DNA of 64,000 nucleotides, from assembly GCA_019155185.1 (NCBI GenBank), contig CM032804.1, positions 11,187,992 to 11,251,991 of the forward strand. Direction: 5' to 3'. Positions 15,831 to 26,850 of the stretch are shown here, in pieces. The notes below the pieces were generated by a model, which ran no database searches, was not told where the DNA came from, and saw nothing but the letters and a program-made list of their open reading frames with translations. A program made the position numbers and the translations under genes. The DNA is from Beaufortia kweichowensis. Lineage: Eukaryota > Chordata > Actinopteri > Cypriniformes > Gastromyzontidae. The number at the start of each line of letters is the position of its first letter. Within the stretch, counting starts at the first letter, position 1.

Positions 15831-15934
15831 GTCAATAACCGATCTGAGTTGACGCGCCGATTAAGCTGCTGCCTAGAATTACAATTCTATACAGTTCAAA
15901 GAAAAACACGATAAGAAAAAACGCAATGAAACAG

Positions 15935-18006
15935 TTTGAAGCGTTTAACAGGTTTATTTGCCCAAATTGTAAATAGCAGGGATATAACATTTCTTGCTAT
16001 AGAAAATGTCCAAATTTTTCAAATCTGTAGTACAAATTTAAGATTTAAATTTTTTTTATTCTTTTGACATTTCTACAAATAAACAAACCTGGGCAAGGGG
16101 CAAAAACTAAAACTTGCCAAATTAAAAACGTTTCCCCAACTGACAAACAAACAATTTGGCTAAAGCAGTAAATTGCTTAACCAGCTGAAAAAACGCAGTA
16201 ATGTTCACTCAATATAAAGAAAAAAAAACAAAGCCATATTTACAAATACCTTACAACAGCGCTGAACCCAACCCAAGACTAATTTCAAATCTCAGAATCC
16301 TATAAAATATCAACATATTTTGTAAGGTCGACTGGAAGTTCTCCTATTCTGGCCCATCACTTAAATCATGAATTTTCAATTTTTTTAACAACATGAACCA
16401 GAAACATAACATTCTACATAATTTCATACTGGGCACTAAAATAGAGATTAAATACTTTACTTTTCAGTACTTTTCCAGCTGTGAAAAGATGACGTTTTAA
16501 ACATTTGCTTGGCGTCATTTTTTAAATAAATATTTTTGAATTTGCCCAATGCTCTTTAGAGGGAAAATGTTCATTCGATGCCCTTCATCTTCAAAACAAA
16601 AATACACAGAGTAAAAGATTGTAGCTCCTGTCAAAAGCAGGGATCTAAATTTAGCAGCAATTTCTGGCCAGGACATTGAAATAAGAGAACATACCAGTCA
16701 CCATCAAAACTGTTCATATATACATAAACACGCAGCAAATAATGGTACCCCTCTTCTAAATAAAACATCTCCATTACATTCCTTGAGCTGGTGCATTGAC
16801 AAACCTTTAAAATTACAGGGTGATGAATGAAATGTAGAAATTCAACAAATACTGAAAGAACATTGGGCTTGTGAGCCTGGGATTTCTCTTAAGTGCACTG
16901 AATTGTGGGGTAGCTCATGTCCATCATATTTAAAACATAACAATCAAGTTGTAAAAAAGAAAACCAAATAAAAACCAAATAAAAAACAGTGGTTAAAAAG
17001 AAGAAATCAGCTTTAAAATAATCAATCACTTTTAACAGGAGAAAAGATTTGGTGCCCAGTCTGTGAAAAACAAAACAAGACGTTTCTGAAAGAACTTTGC
17101 TCATGTATGCAAACAATTAACTCATGAACTGCTCATTATGTAACATCATGTTATCTGAACAGCTAACTCAATTCCATCTGCTGTTCTGTGACTCCCACAA
17201 CAAAATTGCAAAACAGCTACGGGCAACGTTCCTATAACAGGATGAAAAACAAATAGTTCATTTTCACCTTTAACCCCCCCATCAGAATCAGGTAAGGAAA
17301 GTGCGTCACGAACGAGACGTGACCTGCTGGGTCCATGCAGCGTCATTCAAAATGGCTTCATTGCTCCTGAAAATACCACATTTTTTTGAAGCAAAAATAA
17401 ACACCGAAATGGAGGGAGTAGGAGAAGAGGAGCCTGCCATGGAACAATGCTAGAAGAAAAAACAGGAGGTGGTACAGATGGAGATTAGGACATCAGACAT
17501 TCTTCAGAGTGCAATTATTTGGTCCCCTGTACCTTCCAAAATGCAAAACTAAGAGAATCTTTGGCTCCTTTACGAGAAAGAAAACGGCACCAGGTGCTTT
17601 CTATGTCCTCTTTTATAATTGTGAAACCTTTATATGATAAACACGTTGCATCCTAATATGCCTTATACAATGACTACAAGCCAATATCAGAGCTCTACAC
17701 TCTTTTCTCTGATCTGCAGAAGAGGAATTTAGAGTAAACATCCTTGTGCCCATGAAATTTGCTTACAACACTTGTCAAGCAAATTTAGAGAGGGTGAAAC
17801 AAATAAAACGCAGAAGTCCAGGAAAGCGGAAAGAAGTGAAGCAGAGGAATAGACAGTGGATGAAGTGAGCGTAGATGTATTACAGTGGGGTGAACTTCCT
17901 CTGGTGGTGGACAAGCGCAGTGCAGAGCAGGCTCAGACCCCTGCGTTCATGGCTCAGATCACAGCATTTTTGGCAGTCTGTGGGCTCAGCCTGACTCGGC
18001 TCTGAC
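15935..18006 (-). other. ubtf: ubtf 3' UTR with poly(A) signal
   Basis: About 2 kb of AT-rich sequence without meaningful frames follows the ubtf stop codon. A canonical AATAAA occurs on the minus strand at 15,958-15,953, near the end of the stretch and only about 120-300 bases from the atxn7l3 promoter. The length is inferred from that signal; earlier signals may also be used. Confidence 0.5.
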
Positions 18007-21000
18007 TCAGTCCGAATCTGAACCCGAAGAATCGTCAGAGTTGGAGTCACTGCTGCTGCTTTCTGATTTATTTTCTTTATCATCTGCCTCTTCATCCTCG
18101 TCATTCTGAAAGTTAAATTTTTTGTTTGAGCACATGTATGCATATGTCCCGTAAAAGAACAGTAATCGGCATGCTGTAAAACTTACATCGTCGTCGCCAT
18201 CATCATCGTCATCATCACTATCATCTCCAGTCGATGATCCATCATCAGATTCCTTCTCCTTGTCGTCGTCGTCATTATCTTCGTCATCCTCCTCCTCCTC
18301 CTCCTCCTCCTCCTGCTGCTGTTGCTGCTGCTTTGAAACCTTTAAAGGAAACAGTTAAAAGTCACGTGACACCAACCAATCACAAAACAAAGCTAAAGAA
18401 TCCTGAACGTGTATAAACTGGTTGATGATTTCAACTTCTACACAAATGATTTAGAAATTGTCTCTTTTAAACATTTATTGTACTCACCGATCGTTTGGCT
18501 TTGGCTGGAACTTTAGCAATGGTGCCACCTGGTTTTGCTGTACTCTTCCTCTTCTAAAGTTTAGGAAAAAATAAAGCGTTTATACAATGCAGTCTATATA
18601 AAATAGTTTTCAGAAATTCATCTTACTTTGATTCTTCAATCATTAAAGCAGAAATGAAGTAAACTGAAATAAACTGTGACAGATGTGTAAAACGTGTTTA
18701 TCTCGACTTACCATTGAATGATATTCTTTATACGTAGCTCTCTGTTGTAATGACAGACTCTGTGAAGGACAAAATTAGTTGCATGTTTACATGAGCTTAT
18801 TTATTAATCAGGTGGCGTAACTAATACATTGCATAAAACACCAAAGCCAGAGTAAATAAGATCGTAATTTAGTACCGAGAGCCACTGCTCCAGTAGCACT
18901 TTGTACTCTCTCTGTTTTTCCACTGCAATCCACTTGTATCGCTCTTTCTCTTTCAAAGGTAGTGCCTGCCAGCGGCCCCCGATCTCAGTCATTCGCTCTT
19001 TCATGGGCAGGTGGTTGAGCTCGCCGTTTGACAGCATCTCCTGAGAAAACTTCTGATAACCGTTCCTGCAAATGCGTGTGAAGAAAACATGGTTAGTCAG
19101 GGCACAGCATTGCTGCAGAGAATTATGGGTAAAACACAGAAATAAACTTACGAGGGCGGTTTCTTAGGCTCCCCCTCAAATTTCATTTTCTTTCCTGTGG
19201 AGATGACAGGAGCGGGGGATCGCATCTCACTCAGCTCTCTCTGCAGGAGACAGAGGAAAAGAATAATTGGTTGAAAAGGTACAGCAAGACATGATTGATG
19301 AAGAAACCTTAAAAAGCAAACAACAAATTCATTCTTTGACAGTAGCATGAAGGAAAGGATCACAAATCAAATCTCTGAAATGGATTTGTCTCACCTCATA
19401 TCTCTTCTGGTCCTCTGCAGCCTTCTTGATCCACATAATCTTCTCTTTCTTCTCCATGGTGTTCCACGTAGACTCCATAGCCTTTTCAGCTTTCGCTCTA
19501 TCACCCTGACGAACCAAAGAAAAGGGTGACAAATGCAATAGTTTACACCATATTGCATGCATTTGTGTGGGCTGGAAGGGGACAAGACGTCCTTACATTG
19601 TTTAAACATTGGAATAATGCAAAGTGCATAAAACTTTTATAAACCTTGCATACAGACTTATTATTACAGGATATCCACCAACCCCTACATAAAAGGGATT
19701 TTTGTATTTCTGATTCCATACCTTGAATCGGGCAAGATAGTCTCCAATGACACTCTGTTGCCAGATTTCCTGAGCTGTTTTGGGTGTTTCAGGTAGTTTG
19801 CCTTTCTCCTCTTTAACCTGCTTGTCCGCATTGGCCTTCAATGTCATCTCCAGATTTTTATACTTCTCCTATAGAATGATTTAATAAGATAATAAACACA
19901 CACATGACACTCGAAATAAAATTACACATCTAACATATAACTGAGAACATATAACATATAACACAGGAATGTGTTGTGAATACCTTTTTCTTCTCCGTAA
20001 GCTCGTTCCACATGCGGGCCAGTAGTCTCGTGAGCTCCATGTCAGATAGATCGGGTCTTTCCTGTTGAAGTTTCGGGCGCTTCTCTTCCGAAAATATAAA
20101 CATTGCTGACACTGGAGGCTTGGGCTTCTCTAGACTGGACTGTTAGGGCAAAAGATAAGAACAAATGACATGAAACAAAGCATAAGGCTTCCAAAATACT
20201 TTATGATACTTGATGGTAGTTCCATCAAGTAACCTTTACAGCTGGACTTACATTTGCCTTTTTCTTTTTAGCAGCGTTGGCCTTTTTGAAGCTTCCCATC
20301 TTCTGTTCTGACAGTATTCTCTGCTGTTCCTCTTCAGAGATACTCTGGAACACAGAGTAACAGAAACCATTTATAAAAAAAGCAAAAGAAAATAGCAAAA
20401 TACCACATGGAGCAAATACTACACAGAGCTAGGCCAAGTTCACTGTAATACTTACCAATAAGTAGCGATTCATCTCGACCTCGTATTCTTTCTTTTTCTA
20501 AATCAAGAAGAAAGTATGCAAAATGACCATTTCCATCTACATCCATTTATATAAATTCATATTTATGTTTAAAGGTGTTTATTTATGAACGGAGACAGAC
20601 AAAAGTGCTACAGACCTCCTCACAGCGTTTTTGGTAGGCATCCTTCTCGTTTTGTTTGAGGACTTTCCAGCGTCTGCTGCATATGACCATACGTTCTGTA
20701 CTGGGAGTGTCTTTCATACCAGACATCAGCTCAGCACAGAACATTGAGTAACCATTGCTAACAGAAAAAAAAAAACACAAAAACAATTACTAAAACTGTA
20801 TGCAGAACTTTTGCATGGGTGGAAAAGAACTTGTTAAACTATTTTGTTAAGTTGAGAATGTGACAGAACTCACGATGGGGGTTTGTCTGGCCGCCCGTCA
20901 AACTTGTCCTTTAGCTGTCTCTCTGCTTTTGTCAGAGTGGATTTAATAATGTCCTCCTCCGACATGTTCGACTCCGGATGCAGCTGGATGTACTCGCGCA

Positions 21001-22620
21001 TCTTCTCCTAAAGCGGGATGGGAAAGAACAAACATTTAAAGAAACATTCGGCCTCCTCTGGATATTATGCTGCATGAGTTGAGAAGAATCCTCACCGCAT
21101 ACTGTTTCAGCTGTTCCAGCGATTTGCTGATCCATTTCATCCTCTTCTTGTCCGAAAGCTGCAGCCACTGCTTCCCAAGATGTTCCTTGATATCTTTGGT
21201 AGTCCCCTATCAAGACACAGAAATGTTGCGTTTCACCATCACTGTGCATAAAGACACCAGCAGTAGTTTGTTTGCGAGTCTGTTTTGTTGTGTGATCTCA
21301 CATCTGGGTGTGTTTTGAGAAAGGCTTTCTTCTCATGGTTATACCACAGCTGCTGGGGTGTCTTGGGCTTCTCTGGACCATTAGTCTTTTTGTTCATGTT
21401 TTCTAGTAGGTCTGGATGGTCCTCCCTGATCAGACACACATAAATGAGCCTATTTGTAAGAAAATATTCTTACAAAATTTACAAATGCAAACATGACAGT
21501 CCAATATCAGTAGTCTGCTTACTTGAACTTGTTCATGTTCAGCAAGAATTCCCCCTTTTCTCTGAGAAAATCGTTCACGTATTTCTCCTGTTGACAAACA
21601 GGCAACCCAGTCAAAACTAAACAGCTTTTGTTGACAGATCAAGAAAGGCACCAATCAAAACAACAAGGGATCCAGAGCAAACAAAATAATGATTTCTTAT
21701 AAATACTTTTGCACCTGAACAGCACATGCCTCTTAAATCTATATATTACAGACTCTTTTTAATGTTTAAAGTCAAATAAATTCACTCACTTTTTTACGCT
21801 CTGGGAGCTCTTTGTATTTTTTGGACAGGATTTTTGTGAGATCCAAGTTGCTCATCTCTGGATGTAGCTTAGCATACTTGGCCCGCTTTTCCATAAAGAA
21901 ACGGAAATACGGCGTCAACGGCTTTTTGGGGAAGTCAGGGTGTTTCTGTAATGAAACATACAGTCAAAGTTGAGAACGTCACTTTAGTCAAAGCTAATAA
22001 TGCACAGCTTTGGCTCCAGTCACAAATTTTATGAAACCAACATTTTTAAGATTGAACAGTAAGATCTACCTTTAGTTTCTTTCCTTTATAGGGATTTTTG
22101 ACATAGTCCTGTGCATCTACGATCAGCTCAGTGAGGGTGCGGAACTTGCGAATCTGAGTGAAAAAGAGCCTATTTTAATGCAACAACTACATTTATAATC
22201 TTCATTTTACAGCTTCTCACATTCAAACCACCCAATAAAAATTCCAAAACTAGTATATTTTTATATTATATTATACAAAAAAATATAATCACCATACCTC
22301 TCGTGACACCTCCTGCCATTTCTGTTTGCACATATCTGCAGAGTATGGGAGGAACGCCACTTTCTCCCAGTCTAGATGGGACTCAGAGGTCTTGTACTTG
22401 GCTTGATCCTTCTGAGGTAGGTTTACCATCATGGCCTCCAAAAGCTTTAACAAGTCATCCTGTTCCCAAACTTTAACAATAGAGAGTAACAGAAAACATT
22501 TTTGCACAGCACATGTCAAGTAGACTAGAAAAATCATTTTGAACATTTGAAGTATGAATATGTCATCTGAATATGTTCCCTACCAGCTTCTTTAGCTGCT
22601 GAATCCATTTCTCCATTCAT
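18007..22620 (-). CDS. ubtf: Upstream binding transcription factor UBF, six HMG boxes (twenty coding exons)
   Basis: Nucleolar HMG-box protein that organises rDNA chromatin and activates RNA polymerase I. Exons 5' to 3': 22620-22584, 22470-22298, 22153-22070, 21945-21790, 21587-21523, 21425-21302, 21206-21096, 21007-20874, 20757-20616, 20497-20456, 20344-20252, 20139-19984, 19868-19722, 19505-19395, 19240-19152, 19065-18876, 18759-18712, 18553-18488, 18339-18187, 18105-18007. All phases agree: 739 residues (human 764). The N-terminal dimerisation region covers about residues 1-98. HMG boxes start near [13 protein letters not shown] (box 1), [12 protein letters not shown] (2), [13 protein letters not shown] (3), [13 protein letters not shown] (4), [13 protein letters not shown] (5) and EPKKPPSNGYQKF (6). 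A Gln/Glu/Asp/Ser-rich acidic tail ends GSDSD. Exon 7 is a 111-nt in-frame cassette matching the UBF1/UBF2 alternative segment. Start codon context AACAATGAATGG; the acceptor of this exon is at 22,633. Confidence 0.96.
18284..18331 (-). repeat. ubtf: Coding trinucleotide run in ubtf (poly-Gln then poly-Glu)
   Basis: Within coding exon 19 of ubtf, a (CTC)n/(CTG)n tract on the plus strand encodes about six Gln followed by nine Glu on the minus strand, at the start of the acidic tail. Such triplet runs are likely length-variable between individuals. Human UBF has the poly-acidic tail but, as far as I recall, no Gln run here. Confidence 0.7.
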
Positions 22621-25560
22621 TGTTTGGAATCACTATAAGAAATATAACAAATGAATAAATCTGAAAGTTTTTTTTCATGAAAATTATTGCATCAAACTAT
22701 AGTTGATAAATTTGATTGTAGTAAGTTTGAAAAATCTATCTATCGTTCGCTCATTGTAAGTTTCAAAAATAATATTTTTTAATGTGGGAAACAATTAGCA
22801 AGCCGTTATAATGTGTGTTGAAAAGAAAAGAAATGATTCAATAAAAAATATATAAAACACGTTTTTACGTGAAAAACAAATCGCTGCCTGAAAAGTGGAT
22901 TTAAAATCCAGTCCGACACATAACGCTTGATGTTCATTATACCGCCCCTAAGCGTTTACGCTCCATCGTGAGACAGAGCTCATTGCTTGTGACGGTTTCA
23001 AATCTCAAATAACTCTGCAGTCGACACAAGCAAGCGCAGGCAATCCGTGTAATCTTCCATTTTGTCTAGTGTACTAAGGCTCGAAACGGCTTCTCCCGCT
23101 CCTTTCCGGGCTTTTCGGGCGAGCATTTCATCCACTCGGTCAAAATGGAGTATATTTTCGACGGACGAGTGGATACTGGGAGGTACTACAGGAGGAGGAA
23201 GGAGCGTTTTGGGCGATAGGCAGGCAGCTGCTGCAGACGGACCAGCTGACCACGGATCGGGATCTGCTTTCGGTCTTCGTCGAGAGGGGAAACACAGCCA
23301 GGGATCATCATGAGTGACTGCTACAGCTTGCAGCACCAGTGTCTGCCTCCAAACCGACGGGGCGCGGGTCTCCGCTTCCGCCATGGACAGACTTTGGGTC
23401 TGTCATTGCGACTATATAGAGTTTCGCTTGCTCGAATAAAACGCATACGTGTGGATGGCTAGCCAAAATATAATGCGATTTCGCAAATCTAGCTGAATTA
23501 GTCACAAAATGTGTCACAAAAGAGTGTTTTTCCACAAGCTAGGCGTCGCCGCTGCAGTGCGTGTGTAATGGCGGCGCGTGAGCCAGTACAGCCCAGCTTT
23601 AAAATAGACACGGGCTGAAGCTCTGGGGGCATTTTTACCCTCCTGAAATGTTACTGGAACTGTGGATGGCGTGACAAACAGACCCCACCACGGCAGAATG
23701 GGGGTTTAATGACCCAGAAATGCGCAAAATAGCCCACGGGTAACATTTAAGAGTTAAAGCGCATTAATTTGAAACAAAAGCTTAAAAGCTGTGTCTCTTA
23801 CGTTTAAAAAAACACATTTTAAGAAGGTCGCAATTATAGATTTATTTATTAATAAACGTTCAAATTTGATAATATTGTTACAACAAAAACTTTATAAACC
23901 TGTCCACCACAACGTGCATTTTTTTTAATGTTTTCTATTCATTGTTAAAATACTGATTTAACTTAATATTACGTTCAACGACAGGTATTTATCGTATCAC
24001 AAACGTTTAAAGTGCTTATTCTTACATATCTGACTATAAATAAAATACGTTAGCGGTTTAAAAAAGTGTGTCTTGTTAAACCGACCTACGCTTTGACCTA
24101 CACCGGAGCTAGCCGGCTGTAACTAGCATTGAATCCCCCCTCCAACCCTGGTGATAGCTAAAACCAGCTTTGTTAAAATAACTATAATATGATCCGAATT
24201 TTATTTTTAAAATGTTATTTCCTCACACATCTTGTGATTGATGTTTAAAATTACCTCTTACCGTAAAGAAATTTGGTTGTTTACCCCGACTTTCGACTGA
24301 CGAAGAACACGGGGCCGAAAGCGAGGTGCGTGCAGCCGTATGGCGGCGAATGGCAGCAGGGACTTCAAAGACTTGAAAAATAGAAATGAAAGAAATATAC
24401 AGTTAGTTTCAGTAAATACGATGCGGCTAAAGTGAAATAGCCACTGACGCGTTAAATCAGCTTAGAAATGCAACCAGCCCTTGATCAAATGTATTGTTTT
24501 CATCCTAGTCACAATGGAAAAATGTAACAGCCGAGAACGATACGCTTTACTGGCGTGTCGACTGTTCTAGAGCCGCCATGCTACCTTCCACACATGCTGC
24601 AAGCCTAATTCACCCCAACCGAAAGAAAGCGATTCTAAATTGTAAGCTTACGCTCGAAACTTACCGGATTTGCTTCTCAAACACACATAAACGATAAACT
24701 GACGACTGTGATCGCGAACTTTGCCTCCACGAAGGCAAGATAGGCGCAGGCGAAAACAAGCCCACACGGTGAGATATATAACCGTGCTCCCTGATGGCGA
24801 ACCAGAAGCGGCTGGTTCTTCCCTCCACGAGCCTCATGGAGTCTCGACTCGGAAATGAAGACAACCGCAAGGGCTCCAAACAACAGCGGAGGTGCTCTTA
24901 TTCGCGTTTACTTAGTTATGTTAGCGGGTACTTGAGTTAGAATTTAACACGGCGAAAGGTAATGATAGATACACAGAGGATGTTTTCCCCCAGTCACAGG
25001 ACGGGAAATTCGGGTAAGGCGACCTCGGAATGTACCGTGCCTTGTAATAAGTCAACGCGAATTTAACAGAGACGGCTTTACAAAATAATCTACGGAAGCA
25101 AACGATTTAACAAACTAATTCAAGGTTTTGATTTTTGTGTATCTAAGGCGATTTTTTTCAATGTTTGTTTACCAATCGGTTGATAGGATGAGGCGCTGGT
25201 TAGACCTTACCTGTCGCTGCTTGTGTGTGGAACTGGTTGTGGAACAAGGGGAGGGTTGAATGTTAGCCAGCACTGCGCCGCCGGTCCAGGGCACGGGCGC
25301 TCCAGTCCCCGCAGAGCTGAGAGACTTCCCCCCGCCTCCATCTCTCTCGCTCTCCTTCCAGTCAGCGCGCAGCTCTCTCGATCCGCTCATTTCTCTTTCC
25401 AGGAGACATCCGCATTTTCAATCTCTCCCCTTGCTTGCAGCTCTCATCACGGAGACTCGCCGGGTTTCGCTTCCATTTGGATTTTGAACTCGGAGCTTCT
25501 GTCACGAGCTGCCTAGGCGCTTTCATCATACCCCGCACAAGCACGCAATACTCCTTTTTT
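22621..25560 (-). promoter_or_regulatory. ubtf: ubtf 5' UTR, first intron(s) and CpG-rich promoter region
   Basis: The start-codon exon reaches a minus-strand acceptor at 22,633. Upstream, several minus-strand donor-like sites could end alternative non-coding first exons: about 24,261 (ACG/GTAAGA), 24,666 (CCG/GTAAGT) and, best by consensus, 25,210 (GACAG/GTAAGG, exon from 25,211 upwards). CpG-dense sequence at 23,000-23,600, 24,290-24,350 and 25,210-25,510 fits a broad housekeeping promoter. Overlapping frames on both strands at 23,000-23,540 are most simply explained by GC content. I cannot tell which first exon is used. Confidence 0.4.
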
Positions 25561-26187
25561 TACACGTTTGTTGACTAACCCGATGGAAAGAAATGTTTAA
25601 TAAAGTAAATGTTATGATTAATTTTTTGTTGTTGTTGTTGGTTTATTTATTTTTTAATAAAAAGTGAAGCATTCCTGCATTTTTTATTACATAAAGTACA
25701 TGCAAGCTGTAAAAAGTGGAAAGTTGATAACTTAATTCATCTTTTCAATATTTTCAGTCCAGCTCTGACAGCTACATCTTTTGGCCACGTTAAATAATTA
25801 AACCCCACCTTGTGTGTTTGTGGGCGTCACCTGCGACGTCCAATCAAGACGTGATTTGGTAAAAACGTGATTTTCCAATGAGCGCACAGATTCGTTAAAA
25901 CATCATAGCGGTGACGTGCTCGTTTTATTGGAATACCATTAGGTGTGTTTGACTGGCTGCGACACTGCGCAGACTGACCGCAGTATGACGTTGAAGTACC
26001 GCGAGAGCAAACCTCTCGCGGTACATTGATGTCATTCTTCAGTCGGTCTGCGAAACGCCCGTCTGCTACAGTCTTCTGTGTATTATTCCTGCTATCTGCA
26101 GGAGAATGTGTAAATATGTTACATCTGAGACTGGTCTACACGTACCAATTTAGGACAGGAGGATTTAATGTGGACGTTTTAAAGAAC
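25561..26187. other. Intergenic region between ubtf promoter and slc4a1 3' end
   Basis: About 600 bp with no gene. It contains a (GTT)n run near 25,627-25,642 and the long imperfect hairpin at 25,968-26,052. Confidence 0.5.
25968..26052. repeat. Imperfect 85-bp hairpin with CGCG-rich 12-bp perfect stem
   Basis: The inner arms 25,996-26,007 (GTACCGCGAGAG) and 26,013-26,024 are perfect inverted repeats with a 5-base loop. The outer arms 25,968-25,995 and 26,025-26,052 pair imperfectly, both ending CGCAGA/TCTGCG. CTCTCGCGG resembles half of the TCTCGCGAGA promoter element. It could be a small MITE, a cruciform-forming site or a regulatory element. Confidence 0.6.
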
Positions 26188-26850
26188 TTTATTTAATAAA
26201 CGAGTGATAAAATAACAGATCAAATATACATAACTATTCAGTTATACCCACAGGTGTCAAATCTTTGCAATAGTAGATTATGCTAACATTCTGTAGTCAT
26301 AGGCCTATTATATTTACAGGTATCACTGTCCCTGAAAATTGTCAAACAATAAAACTATTATGTGAAATATAATGGCACATTTTGCATCAACATCATTTGT
26401 TAAAACAGGATGTGATTTACATTCAAGCTGGTAAACAATATATTCACAGGTGTGACAGATGGTGTCACACACTGACATTCGTTTTTTGTATTTTGCATAA
26501 AACCCTAAGCACATTAAATAAATAAACACTGTGATGTATAAAGGCAAAAAAAATCTAAGGCACACAAACACACAAAAGGAATAAAAGCAAAAGTATTTTC
26601 TGAAAAAATGTGTGATAAACAAACTATGGAATGTATATAAACAGTTTGTGAATTTTCTGTGTACACTAATTGCATTGTAAAACTTTCATAATATAAAGAC
26701 ATAATATGCCTGATCCGATTGTTAAGCTAAAATTGTTGCTTTAACAGTTAAAATGTATAAGCAAAAGATTCCTATGTAATGCACACAGTAATACAAAGTG
26801 GCTTGGAATCCAGAATCAGAAAGTTGTATTTTGGTTATTTTAGGGTTGTT
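26188..26850 (-). other. slc4a1: slc4a1 3' UTR with poly(A) signal
   Basis: AT-rich, without coding frames of note. A minus-strand AATAAA at 26,193-26,188 is the best candidate polyadenylation signal, giving a 3' UTR of roughly 0.67 kb. Confidence 0.5.
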
